Shown: positions 48,383 to 60,249 of the stretch, piece after piece
How the letters are laid out: every line of letters begins with the position of its first letter
How positions within the stretch are numbered: the stretch's first letter is position 1
Origin: Oncomelania hupensis
Taxonomy: Eukaryota; Mollusca; Gastropoda; Littorinimorpha; Pomatiopsidae
DNA: 64,000 nt
Direction: 5' to 3'
NCBI GenBank assembly: GCA_036898135.1
Contig: CM072512.1
Coordinates: forward strand, 12,317,312 to 12,381,311
Notes under the pieces: generated by a model
What the model saw: only the letters and a program-made list of their open reading frames with translations
What the model was told of the DNA's origin: nothing
Databases searched by the model: none
Translations under genes and position numbers: made by a program

Positions 48383-48629
48383 CGACGACAAAGATGATGA
48401 TTTTATTGACAACGATGAGGAGGAGGACAAACACAATGCAAATGACGACGACTTTGATGATAATGAACGAACAAATCGATTACATAAACAGTGGCAACAC
48501 GAACACGATCACATTGTAAATAATAATAGAAATAACGACAACGTCAATTTCGGTATGGCTTTTGGTTCTCTCACAATCCACCCAACTCCCACCCCATCAA
48601 TGCACAGTCATTGACCCCCAGAAAGAATC

Positions 48630-49510
48630 AGCATGAAGGCCACACAGAATGTCTCGCATATGCAGACTGGGCTGCATCATCACCACCACTCAAAATCCCA
48701 GATCACACAGGCAGGCTCTGGTTGTGCAGCCGGACAGCAGTGGGCAAGAAGGACTGGCGTAAGCGGCTTGCTCTGCTTCTGAGGCTTCCCATCCTCTCTG
48801 AGGTCTCTCTGACCGACCTCGATGGTGAGACCAAGTCTCAGTATCCTCAGTAAGTGAAGTCGCTGGTTGTCCTTCTTGACGAGCAAGGTGCTGTTTACTG
48901 ACCAGTTCAGTTGGGTACCAAGGATTGTGTCCAAGTACTTATAATTCTGGACTGACTATACCAGCTCGCCATTGATCTGGAGAGGAAGGAGAGAGGGTGA
49001 TCTTCGTCTGAAGTCCAGATTGAGCTCCTCAGTCTTGTCAACATTCAAGAGGAGGATGTTCTCTTGGCACCAGCTGATCATGTCAGCGACTGCCGCGCGC
49101 TCTGTAGTCAGCTTCGTCGTCATTGGTCAGCAGACCAGAGATGGATGTATCGTCGGAGAACTTCACCTGAAGAACTCGGTCTCTTCGGCATCTGCAGTCG
49201 GCCGTGTACAGGGAGGGGGGAGGGGAGGCAGAGGGCAGGAGACAAAACGCACCCTTGTGGAACACCTATGTTGGTCCGGGTGGGGTCAGATCAAACGTCT
49301 AAAGAGCCGGAGACCTTCATTCGCTGAGGACGATCAGTAAGAAAACTGAAAACCCACTGAATGATTGTGGGGTTTACCTCCATCTTCAACAGTATCAGCA
49401 TCACGAGGTGCGGCTGGATGGTGTTGAACGCCAAGCTGAAGTCAATGAAGAGTATGCGAACGTACGACTTGGGCTTCTCCCCCTCCTTTGATAGGATTTA
49501 CAATGGACAC
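48630..49510 (-). mobile_element. L2/CR1-like LINE reverse-transcriptase relic
   Basis: On the minus strand, frames read KFSDDTSISGLLTNDD (a palm box with DD preserved, near 49150-49110), then ISWCQEN, an EELNLDFRR-like segment, QINGELV and VQNYKYLDTILGTQLNWS (near 48940-48890), then STLLVKKDNQRLHLLR. Upstream, a LINE-like AFNTIQPHLV-equivalent region can be read near 49420. The copy is frameshifted and lacks both ends. Confidence 0.78.
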
Positions 49511-49775
49511 TATTTAATGGGAAATTTTGATGCGCCACACTAGTTCACGAGCGTGTTAATCTTGTACGACAGTTTCATATCAATAGTTAAAATCAGTAGA
49601 GGCAGAAAAAGCCGAAAGAGGTGTTGTGGTGAGAAAGGAAGCTTTCTCCCATTCACACGTCATTCATCGTCAGTTTCCGCAAACTCCCTCAGCCGTGAAT
49701 GATGGAGTTTAGCACATGACGTACGCTCAATAAGGAATGACCAACGTAGTCAATGTATGTGGGTGTGTGTGTGTT
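49511..49775. other. No gene seen
   Basis: Ordinary sequence before a GA array. Confidence 0.5.
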
Positions 49776-49779
49776 GTGT

Positions 49780-49815
49780 GTGTGAGAGAGAGCGAGGAGA
49801 GAGAGAGAGAGAGGG

Positions 49816-49878
<63 letters not shown>
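49780..49878. repeat. (GA)n microsatellite
   Basis: A long GA array with a short G run. Confidence 0.97.
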
Positions 49879-49881
<3 letters not shown>

Positions 49882-50139
49882 CTGTATTTGCGTAGGTTGA
49901 GAATCATAACAGAATGAAATGTTCAAACAATCGTCCAGGGTTTTTTTTTGTTTTGTGTACAAGATCAGAGATTTTCAATAGCCGATCTGTTCGGAAGGCG
50001 ATATCAATAGAATCGAAGTCGATAAAAACATAGACGATCATGTGAAAAGGTCATGTATACATGTTTGTGCTAAAATAGCTTCGTCGGGAGTTGCGAGTCA
50101 ACTGTCGTCTTCATTATTAAAATTATCATTTGTTGGCTC

Positions 50140-50213
<74 letters not shown>

Positions 50214-50250
50214 TTGTAAGGCGCCTACCCTGCTGATCTAGGCGCTCACA
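50140..50250. repeat. (AAT)n with SINE-like GGCGCC tail module
   Basis: The AAT array to 50212 is followed by TTTGTAAGGCGCCTA..TCTAGGCGCT, the same module seen at the variant tail of the 39.8-kb SINE-I. Confidence 0.8.
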
Positions 50251-50885
50251 CATCAACATTCATCTAATCATGCATTCATGTTTTATATATAATAATAGAG
50301 AGCATAGAAATGCATGCACACACGCAGACACACGACACACACACACAGAAACACACAAAACAAGAATACCAAATGAAGAAAGAATGTAAAATATGTAAAG
50401 TGCTGCTGAAAGAGAAAGGGTTTCATGTTGCTTTCGGCTGCACACGTTGCAAAATCAATTAGTATTGCATGGTGTATAGCATTTGTAGCAAATGTTTCCA
50501 GTTCAAACGTCTAGTGCTAAAACCTACGGGTATAAAATAAGCTAAGTGCAGAAAGGTAGGCTTATATGCCGGCTGTAAATACTCATATATCGTCTGCGTT
50601 TCCCATTTCCTCTCTTTAAATCACCTTTGACTCGTGGATACTTGACCCTCAGCGGTCAGAACGAAATCCTGCCCGTTTAAATAAAAACTCACTGTAGGTC
50701 AAGGTCGCATCTAGAAACTCCTTTCCTGTTGACTGTTCTCGAAAAATTAGCGCTGATTCGCGCAGTTCCCTGTACGGCTGACCAGTATTACAAAATGTAG
50801 AGTCAAATCAGTGAAGGGTTGAAGATGATTAATTTTGACTAAAATTAATGAATGAATGAATGGTGTGTGTAGGGTGTGTGTGCGT
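50251..50885. other. No gene seen
   Basis: Ordinary sequence. Confidence 0.45.
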
Positions 50886-50890
50886 GTGTG

Positions 50891-51157
50891 TACTTGTTTA
50901 CACGGCGTTATTTGGACAAACCAGTGAACATCTATATAACTTGTTTTGACAGCCCTCGTTGTTTTGACGTCAAACCAATGATCCGTTAGGGTTAGGGCTG
51001 TGTTACGGTAAATGCTAGGGTAAGGGTTAGGGCTAGAGTAAGGGTTAGCACTAGAACACTTAAAAGTACTTTTATAAATGGGACGACATAAGACCCATTG
51101 TCAACACAACGTATGTGGCGTTTCAGGAAAGTCATAATAACACCGTGAAAACAAGTT
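50891..51157. mobile_element. MITE-like element with telomere-like interior (TM2)
   Basis: Termini ACTTGTTTACACGGCGTTAT (50892) and, inverted, ACTTGTTTTCACGGTGTTAT (51157 backwards) form imperfect repeats of about 26 bases. The interior 50985-51050 has degenerate TTAGGG units. Its left half recurs at 23905-24050. Confidence 0.78.
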
Positions 51158-51512
51158 TATTTGTTTGTGTGTGAACAGAACAGAAAATGTACTGCCATTT
51201 CAACCTCTAGGTTATATGACACAAGCATATAGATTAATATTCAAAGTAGCTTGTTGAACATTATCTAGCACATAATTAGTAAATATCAAACACAGTTTCT
51301 TATTTGGAAACACTCGTATACACCGCTGCACAGTTTCTTCATGTCTTTGTATTAGAATTGCATAAAATATCACTTGGATTTATAATTTTGTATTTATTGA
51401 TGGTTTTTATTATTTGTTGTCTATTATCATTATACATCTTACATTCATTTAGGAAATGTAATTGAGTTTTACGAATGTTGCATTTTTTACATAATCGTTG
51501 ATTTTGAGGTAC

Positions 51513-52942
51513 TGTGACGGTGGGTCTATTGTTGCTGGGCTCTGCATAATGGAATGCTATTACCCACTCGTCTTTCGTCTGCGGGGATCGGCTAGTGTAA
51601 TCACCCTATGACTAACCTTAATACATTTATATGTTTAGCCCGGTCTGTATGCAGATAGGGTTATAGAGATAGGGAGAAAATGGTAAAAGATTCACTGACA
51701 CACTAGCTCTCGCACGGCTATAAAACATAGGTAGTCCAGTCACTTGTTAACAGTAAATATCACACATTTATTTCCTCTACTCTATAAATAAGTTTATAAA
51801 CACTATACTAACTTAAATGTCCAAAACGTAATATACTAGGATTAACTTATCAGTCCAAATTCACTTAGAGTGGTTCGCTCCTTGATGGGGCTATGCTGCT
51901 ACTGTTCTAGATATTTGCTACAGTCTCATCATTGGGCTATTTGTTCTTGTTGGCAATGGTCGTTTTCCGGAGAGTGGACTACCGCACAGGCCTTCTAGAT
52001 CAGTGTGTGTGCACGTTCTCTGTGTCACTTAACTGAGTCGTTGAGGTGTGGTGATGGTGTCTCCTCCTTGTTTGTTGGGCTATCGGAGCTCAGTGCTCGA
52101 TGCTCCACTGCAGGCCGAATGTCAGGGTTGACTCTCAGGGGTCTATTTCCTGCATCGGACCAAGACTGCTTGTCTGCAAAACATAAGACGAGTTTCTGCA
52201 ACGCCTTGTTTACAAAGGGTGTGCAGAACGTCTCCTTGATGGCAGAAACAGCCCTCAGTGATCGCGTCCACTTATACAAACAAGCGACGAACAATCTTCT
52301 ACGTCCGTCCGTGGTCCACTGGAATCTCCAACATACTTCCAATACATATACATATCATGGCTAAACTAAACACAGGGAGAAGTAATTAATAATATACACA
52401 TTCTCCGGTAGAGCCACTGGTCTGCAATAATACACACAGGAGAAACAACAGTGGGTCCGTAGGGGCTACCTCATGGTGTCGAAACCGGTCGCGTGTGTCA
52501 GCCATGTGGTCAAGCAAAGTTTGACTAACATTCACAATGATAAAACATGGCAAGACTTCACAAACATAATCCAATAATATTATCAATGAATCGTGGCGAA
52601 ACAAAAGATTGATCATTTACCTTTTTGACAATGTCAGGCTTTGGCTATACTGCTCCTTCTCTTGTGAGGTTCAGACAAAGACTGCCTTCCTTAACCCTGT
52701 GGTCAGCTTAAGCCCACGAAATCTCGTGAGATGCCTTTAGCACCCTTTAACGGGGTGATGGATATAGGTCAGCGGGATGATGTCACTGCCTACCTGAGCC
52801 AGAGTTAGCCTTACCTATGCTTAGAACAGTCCTGACTTGTGTCGTCTGCTAGGCATCGACTTTAAGTTACAAAAGCTACCGCAAGATGAACTATTTGAGG
52901 CGTGAAGCCTTAGTGCTGGGTCCAAACTAGCCTTCTGTGACA
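51513..52942 (-). mobile_element. Solo LTR, family A, older copy A3
   Basis: A 1430-bp block starts TGTGACGGTGGG and ends TTCTGTGACA, with the exact 5-bp duplication GGTAC at 51508-51512 and 52943-52947. It is alignable with A1, A2 and A4 through GGTAAAAGATT, CACACTAGCT, the CACACATTTATTTC block and TCCACTGGAATCTC, but clearly diverged. It keeps the donor-like GTAAATGATC. Confidence 0.87.
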
Positions 52943-52949
52943 GGTACAT

Positions 52950-53424
52950 TATTTTGTCCTACCTCTTTCGATTTCTAAATCATGTACGCTTAGTCGAAGT
53001 CTTGATAATACTTATCTGTGCTTGAGATTACTTTTTACGAAAAGATAAGTTTGCTTTGTGTATGATCTATTAAACATTTCATAACATTCGAGTTTGTTTG
53101 ATTCTGTTTCTTGTTAATCAGCAATTTAATAGATAAATCTTGGAGTTCTTGTGTAACAATTTACTTTAGCCTTCGTATACTAAAAGTGTTTTCATTCTGC
53201 ACACATCAACTAACCCTAAATGTAACAGTAGCCTTTGAGTAAATGATATCCACTTCTTTTCAGATACTAAATTAATCATAGATGAGGTGTCCACAGTTTT
53301 TAAATAATGAGTTATCTATAGATTTAATAATATATAATTATCAAGAATACCACTACTTGGGAAATTGCTCTAATACTGATAAAAATATTCCCAGTTCAGC
53401 GAGAACTGGAAGTTTCATTCTACT

Positions 53425-53430
<6 letters not shown>
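52950..53430. other. No gene seen
   Basis: AT-rich sequence without a supportable feature. Confidence 0.5.
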
Positions 53431-53433
<3 letters not shown>

Positions 53434-53455
<22 letters not shown>

Positions 53456-53483
53456 CAGAGAGAGAGAAAGAGAGAGTGTGTGT

Positions 53484-53575
<92 letters not shown>
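53434..53575. repeat. (GA)n followed by (TC)n, self-complementary
   Basis: A GA array at 53434-53476 and a roughly 100-bp TC array at 53487-53575 could pair over about 40 bases. Confidence 0.95.
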
Positions 53576-53577
<2 letters not shown>

Positions 53578-53579
53578 GT

Positions 53580-54247
53580 CTAATGGTTTAGGAAAGCGGA
53601 GAAATGGAGAGGAAGAAACAAAATAATGAAAAGGACCGCAAAAAGAGGAGGTTAATTGTGTTACACAGCGCGATTTTCCAGCGAAATGGTTACAATCGAC
53701 GCCAATAAACAAAACAAAATGACATGAATGTAGGCCGAAGAACAAGAAAGAGAGATAGGGGGAGGGGGGAGGGGGGAGGGAGTCAAGGCAGCGGAGGGAG
53801 GGAGGAAGGGGTTGGGAGGGGAGGGCTGGTGTGAGGGAGGAAGAAGAAAATAACAATTGGTAAACAAATCTCACGCAAAGGCTGGGTTTACCGTCGTTGA
53901 TTCCAAGCTGGAGAAAAATCGAAGAAGAAGAAGAAAAAGATATACGGACGCCTGATCCTAGTTTCTGGAGCTCGGTCGGCCATTGAGTTAGTTTTACGCA
54001 TCCGTGCCAAGTTCAAGGTCATGTGATTGAAAGGAGGCTTGTGTGCCGCTATCCCTCCTACATCACTTCAGCCTTGTCAGTGCGTAGTCTGTTTACTCCC
54101 GTTGGCGTCTTCTACTTGAATAATCGACCAGTGACACAGCAAAACTGAAAGTATAATAAGACGTTCTTGTATTGCGCACTTATCCGATCACAGAGATGCC
54201 TATGGCGCCGGCCGAAAACGGGATCAAAACTTAAACCGCAAAAGAAC

Positions 54248-54248
<1 letters not shown>
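53580..54248. other. No gene seen
   Basis: Ordinary sequence. A GCGCACTTAT..GGCGCCGGCC module near 54175-54215 resembles a SINE 3' end. Confidence 0.45.

Positions 54249-54249
<1 letters not shown>

Positions 54250-54313
<64 letters not shown>
54250..54313. repeat. (AAT)n microsatellite
   Basis: About 21 AAT units followed by TTAG repeats. Confidence 0.96.
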
Positions 54314-54334
54314 GTTAGTTAGTTAGTTAGTTAT

Positions 54335-54870
54335 TCATTATTACAGGGTCCAGCGGACCGCAAAGAACCGAATCAGGACCACAAAATCAGCACCACAATT
54401 GCTTGGAAGAGAACTCGCCCCTGATCCATATAAAATATCTGCAGAAACAACCCTCCAGTGGGGCCGGGTAGATCAGTTGGTAGAGCGTCTTGCTAGTTAA
54501 CCGATAGGAACCTGGTTCGAATCCCGGATTGGCCAACGTGTGGCCATATTATTTTCCCCTTACCATCAATCAGTTCACTGGTGTTAGAATAATGTGACCA
54601 GTAATCGCCTATACGTTTCGTTGCCGTGTGACTATAATCAACTTCAATTTCAACTTTTTATTGGCTCCAAGTATATATGACAATATACTAGAGAACTTGC
54701 TTCGCGCATAGAAAGAACCGATAAAAAGCCCTTAAAAATTAAAAAAAATCTAGTGGTAACACTGAAGGCACTCCACAGCCGGTCACTTTAATAAAGGCAT
54801 CCCTCGCAGGGGATGCTGGGGCTATACTCTATTTTATCGAACCCCCGTTTACAAAAAAAAGAAAAGAAAA
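54335..54870 (-). repeat. Dispersed repeat R3, copy 3, interrupted
   Basis: GGTCCAGCGGACC through GAAACAACCCTC and then GTAACACTGAAGGC..CATCCCTCGCAGGGGATGC match R3 in inverse orientation, with a SINE-T inserted between them. Confidence 0.72.
54461..54650 (+). mobile_element. SINE-T, copy 4, nested in R3
   Basis: The head GGCCGGGTAGATCAGTTGG has an A-box change (GATC). The B box GGTTCGAATCCC is intact and the body is complete. The SINE must be younger than R3 copy 3. Confidence 0.88.
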
Positions 54871-54887
54871 TAAACATCATTATATAA

Positions 54888-55205
<318 letters not shown>

Positions 55206-55713
55206 TTATTTGGTAAAGCGCAAATCCCAACTAACAGTCCGCTCTAAGCGCTCGCACGCACCCACACACACATGCGATTACGCGTGTATGTGTGTGTGTA
55301 CGCGTGTGCGAACGTGATGTGTGTGTGCGTGTGTTGGAGCGCGCGCGGGTGTGTGTGCGTGTGTCCACTAACTGTAATATTACTTTAAAAAGCCCCAATT
55401 CGAACACCCCCGCCCCCACCCACCCTTCCCCGTTGGGGTGCCAGGAGTTTCTGAATAAATAGTAACCCCACTTTATTTTTTTTCTAGTTTGTGTGTGTGT
55501 GTGCACTAGTGGTATTTATTACATTTAAAATGCCCAATTCTGACCCTCGCACTCCTCTTCTCTGTCAAACGAGAGACATAATTAATGCTTTTTGCTAAAT
55601 CAACACATAACTCACAGCTAATGTTGTCCTTAGAAGTGACGGATTGAAAGCTGACAGGTAAATAATTGCATATGCAGTTGCAATCAAATATTGTATGACT
55701 CAGAGAAATAGTT

Positions 55714-55925
<212 letters not shown>

Positions 55926-56069
55926 GTGCACTTGAATAAACGCACAAATGGGTAGCAGACCTTGTCTTTCTTAGTAACAAATGGGTTTATTTGAAATACA
56001 AATGAAGATGAAACAGAAGAAGAAATAAAAGAAGAAACAGAAGACGAAATAGAAGAAGAAACAGAAGAA

Positions 56070-56242
56070 GAAGACGAAGAAATAAAATCACAAACACGTG
56101 GTTTCAGTGAAAATGAAGCCGTTCAAAACGTCCAAAGAAGAAGAAGAAGAAGAAATAAAATCACAAACACGTGGTTTCAATAAAAATGAAGCCGTTCAAA
56201 ACGTCCAAAGAAGAAGAAGAAGAAGAAGAAGAAGAAGAAGAA
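56070..56242. repeat. Tandem 80-bp units with GAA arrays
   Basis: AAATAAAATCACAAACACG, TGGTTTCA and GTTCAAAACGTCCAAAGAAG appear at about 56080 and 56155. A partial third unit follows the solo LTR at 57784-57830. Confidence 0.85.
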
Positions 56243-57778
56243 TGTCACGTGGGGTTTATGGGCTCTGCACAATGGAATTATGGACCCTCACGTTTATTCG
56301 GTGGGAACTGCTAGTAAGTCACCCTATGAATTACTTTAATAAATTTATTTGTTTAGCTCGTTCTGTGTTAAGGTTGGGGTACAGAAATAGATAGAAAAAT
56401 GGTAAAAGATTACTGTCACACTAGCTTTCACACGGCTATGAATCATATGTAGTCCAGCCACTTGATAACAGTTAAAATCACACATTTATTTCTTCTACTC
56501 TATACAAGATTCTCTAAGTACTAATCTACCTTAAAAAGTCTCAGTTACTGCTAATAGTTCGATCGCTGATAGTCTAGGCAGCTGTTATATCTTCCTCGGG
56601 CACTTGCTATTATATCTCATGTAGATTTGGACTACTGTGGTCCGTTTTACAGTTTCTGAAGAGTTGGACTACTGTGGTCCTGTTATGATCAGTTTAAGTG
56701 CACCTTCGTTTTTGCACTTAACTGCTAGGTGGAGCGTGCGAAGTCCTTCTGTGAGGTAGCTTCTGGTCCACCTGTGTCGTTGTGTAGTTGGGTTCCCTTG
56801 CCACGCTGTGGGGTCTGACAGGGTGTTTTTCAAGGTAGCTCTTTCCGACTTGTGCGGTAGAGGCTCCTCAACCAACTAGTCGTTTCTGTGGAGTGGGGTA
56901 CACAGGATAGCTCGGGATAGCTCGGGATAGCTCGCCTGCTCGTCTGTAATATAAGAGACGAAATTCTGCACAACCCTGAATAATCGGTTTGTGCAGAGCG
57001 TCTCACTGAAAGCCAAAGTAGCCCTCAGTGATAGCTCCACATCTCTATACATAAGCGACGAACATTCTGCTACTTCCGGGGTCCACTGGAATCTCACTCT
57101 AAATTCCTATAATACATACATAAATATCAATCGTGTCTAACTATACACATACAGAATTAATAATATTATAAACATTCAGTGGTACAGCCACTGGTCTGCA
57201 AACATACATATAAGTTAAACAACAGTGGTTCCGTATGGTATACAACATGGCGGCGCAACCGGTCGTGTTGAGCCTCGTGGTCGGCTCTTCCATGTGGTAC
57301 GGCAAATTCGGATTAATAATTCACATTTATGCATAGCAAATTCTTCAAACATAATTTCAACAATAATACAAATATATCACGATGAAACAGAAGGGTGTTC
57401 ATTTACCTGTTTGACAAGTTCAGGCCCGTGATGACTTGAGAGAATACTAAGATTCTAAAGTCCTGCTTCCTGGTCTATGAGTGAAGATAGTTCTCTGCTA
57501 GCTAAGTAGATGTTACTTCTTCCTCGTCTCACACACGACTGACCAAAACTGTGTTAGGCTCGGACCCAGTCAAACTGGCTCGAACCGCTTTGCCTAAGCT
57601 CTCATTGGGTAAAATGTTTACGACTCTCGCACACAGTGTTGATTAACTACGCAGCGTGGGTCGGGCTCGCGGTGTGTACGTTAATTGCTGCTGTGTACTA
57701 TACTGACTCTCTAAGGGTACAATGACTACACATGCTAAATAGTCGATAGGCAGAGTTAACACTAGCCAGTTCGTGACA
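56243..57778 (-). mobile_element. Solo LTR, family A, copy A4
   Basis: A 1536-bp block starts TGTCACGTGGGG and ends CCAGTTCGTGACA. The 5-bp duplication AAGAA flanks it, though it lies in a GAA array and is weaker evidence there. It is very similar to A1 and, inverted, to A2. An extra GGATAGCTC duplication sits near 56906-56935. The donor-like GTAAATGA is 372 bases into the sense strand. Confidence 0.87.
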
Positions 57779-57830
57779 AAGAAGAAGAAGAAATAAAATC
57801 ACAAACACCTGGTTTCAAAACGTCCAAAAG

Positions 57831-58110
57831 TTCCATATGGATGGAAACGTTCCATAAAGGCACCCACTGTGACCACGCCCTATTGACAGATCCTTCTAAA
57901 ATGTACAATCAGTGTTGCCCCACTACAAAAAAAAACTCAAGCTTACCACGAAAAAGTAATCCTTTCGAAGGTTTTGTTACTTTTTAAAGGCATACGTTTT
58001 GTAGTTGTGTGCCTGTTAATAGCAACGGCTAGGCCAACATTCGTCAGCTAAAAATAGCATCTTCCGAAGCCGGTAAGAGATAGAACCATTTTGTAAAAAT
58101 TGCTCGCTAT
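57831..58110. other. No gene seen
   Basis: Spacer between a tandem repeat and the fold-back element. Confidence 0.5.
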
Positions 58111-58885
58111 AGCCCCGGTCACACAGCCCTTTACGGCTGAATCACGGCCAAAGCGCGTCCAAAATTTGTTACCCGTGGAGTGGACGTTGTTGTTCGCGTT
58201 GATGTCGAGGTTAAGACGAGCTACGGTCGAGGTATAGACGTGGCAGGACGCGGGGAGAAATCTGAACGGCATCGGACGCGGCAAAAAGTTTGTAGGTAGT
58301 GCTTTGTCAGTGATAAGCCGCTAAACACACGCTATTTCCCGTGATTCCAACGCGGTACATGCGTCCAATGACTGAACGCTAAACTTTCGCGTCTTACCGC
58401 GTCTCCCCAAGTTCTAATCACTGCCGGAACACGGATTACCACGCGTGTGTTGCACGTCTTTACCGCGTGTTTTACCCGTGGTTGTGCGCGGGCTAAAATT
58501 TTGAGCAGTTCAAAACTTTTTGCCGCGTCCGATGCCGTTCAGATTTCTCCCCGCGTCCTGCCACGTCTATACCTCGACCGTAGCTCGTCTTAACCTCGAC
58601 ATCAACGCGAACAACAACGTCCACTCCACGGGTAACAAATTTTGGACGCGCTTTGGCCGTGATTCAGCCGTAAAGGGCTGTGTGACCGGGGCTTGCAGTT
58701 CAAAACTTTTTGCCGCGTCCGATGCCGTTCAGATTTCTCCCCGCGTCCTGCCACGTCTATACCTCGACCGTAGCTCGTCTTAACCTCGACATCAACGCGA
58801 ACAACAACGTCCACTCCACGGGTAACAAATTTTGGACGCGCTTTGGCCGTGATTAAGACGTGGAGTGCTGTGTGACCACGGCTAT
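58111..58885. mobile_element. Fold-back element with perfect 181-bp arms and a third copy
   Basis: 58111-58291 is the reverse complement of 58513-58693 with no mismatch that I can see. A direct repeat of the right arm, offset by 190 bases, occupies 58695-58885 with a few changes at its end. The outer end AGCCCCGGTCACACAG resembles a DNA-transposon terminal repeat. The same peptide frame on both strands is a result of the symmetry. Confidence 0.9.
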
Positions 58886-59012
58886 TTGGGTTTTAGGTTG
58901 AAACAATGGACCCTGCTCCACACAAGACACCAAAGAAGCACACGTCAAGCTTCGCGGCTCACTCAAAAATAGGGTAAAAGATTACCCGTCTGTGTTTCCA
59001 TGTACCGTTAAT

Positions 59013-59387
59013 TCAATTCAATTCAATTCAAAATGTTATTCGCCAAGTGACATACATACAGTTATAGTATACATGACACAAGGAATGCTTTAGATCAGCG
59101 GCAGGCATGCACAAGATGCATAACAAACAAATAACGCACCAGTATAGACTAGACAGCAGACCCACGCCTGACTAGAACACTCAGGTAGGACATAGAAATA
59201 CAGACATCAACTAACACAACCGAATTACAGATAACAAAACAGGTGCATGATTTTTAATGTACATCATCAGGCACAGCAAATATACAGATGACCAAAATAG
59301 ATTCGCACGCAGAAGCACCCTCCCGCAATTCATGACTAATATGACTATACAAGTGCACACAATAAGGAGCAGCCTAAATAAGTCTTA
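59013..59387 (-). mobile_element. CR1-like LINE 3' UTR, second copy
   Basis: TATTCGCCAAGTGACATAC through AAGGAGCAGCCTAAATA matches 11300-11675 closely. It begins with an AATTC tail, then continues after the pogo-like element at 60168 with TATTTGATTTAA. Confidence 0.88.
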
Positions 59388-59389
59388 TA

Positions 59390-60167
59390 CAGGGGGTCCC
59401 CGAGTTACGACGTTGATCCGTTCGTTGGACGCGTCTTTACCCGATTTCATCGTAAGTCAGAACGTAAGTTGGAACATAAAGAAAAATACCTGTACTGTAC
59501 GTACAGTGTTATATACTGTACTGTAACTGTTAATGACATAAAAAGTATTAATATTATAATGTCCATTTTAACTTCCATGGTGATGGCCTTTCCTTTCTTT
59601 GATGCACTACCATCAGAAGAATGAATGAACATTGAGGTTTAACGTCTACACCCACCATTGGCGATATGGCAGACGGGGATAACCATCCCAGAGAAAGAGG
59701 GGTATGGACCTGAATAAACACTGAACCACCAAAGCAATCATACTGCTAAAATGGACAGTAAAAATGGCCACAATTTACATCGCCCACCACGGGATTCAAA
59801 CATGGGTCACCGGTGTGCCAGGCGAACGCTCTACCAATTGAGCTACGGCGGTGGGCCAATCAGAAGAAGGGCAGAAAACGATAAAACACGTAGGAGAGAT
59901 AGACGGCGTAAACCAAAATGGCGTATGAACAGTGACTGAGCGTAGGAAGCGACGCCAGCGTAGGAAGCGACGCCGTCTTCCCCGCCGTATAACCACAACA
60001 AAGCGTATTCTTTCGCCGCTCGCCAGAAACTAGTTCCCGTTTGTTTACGACGCCAAACCGCGTAAGACGGAACGACGCGTAATATTATTTATTACATTTG
60101 TATGGGGAGGAGCGTCGTAATCACGAAACATCGTAAGTCGAGACCGGCGTAACCCGAGGACTTACTG
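59390..60167. mobile_element. Tc1/mariner (pogo)-like MITE with TA duplication
   Basis: The left end CAGGGGGTCCCCGAGTTACG and the inverted right end CAGTAAGTCCTCGGGTTACG form terminal repeats. TA is duplicated at 59388-59389 and 60168-60169. The related LINE at 11671-11690 shows the empty site TCTTATATTTGATTTAAG. Internal GACGCCG-type words repeat near 59945-59975. No transposase is present; without the nested SINE the length is about 531 bp. Confidence 0.9.
59622..59858 (-). mobile_element. SINE-A (tRNA-Ala-like), nested in the pogo MITE
   Basis: On the minus strand the head CCGTAGCTCAATTGGTAGAG and B box GTTTGAATCCC are tRNA-like. The anticodon-loop equivalent CTGGCAC suggests tRNA-Ala. 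The 10-bp duplication ATCAGAAGAA lies at 59612-59621 and 59859-59868. A head-less relative lies at 41.3 kb. Confidence 0.9.
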
Positions 60168-60249
60168 TATTTGATTTAATCTTAATCTGACGAAATCACT
60201 CCCTGTTAGAACCTAAATGGAAAAATTCAAACTTTAGCGCTTGGGGTAA

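Noticed and set aside
58048..58783. The same 78-87 residue protein on opposite strands at 58048-58284 and 58520-58783
   Set aside because: This follows from the perfect inverted repeat; no known domain, and the third copy does not extend it.
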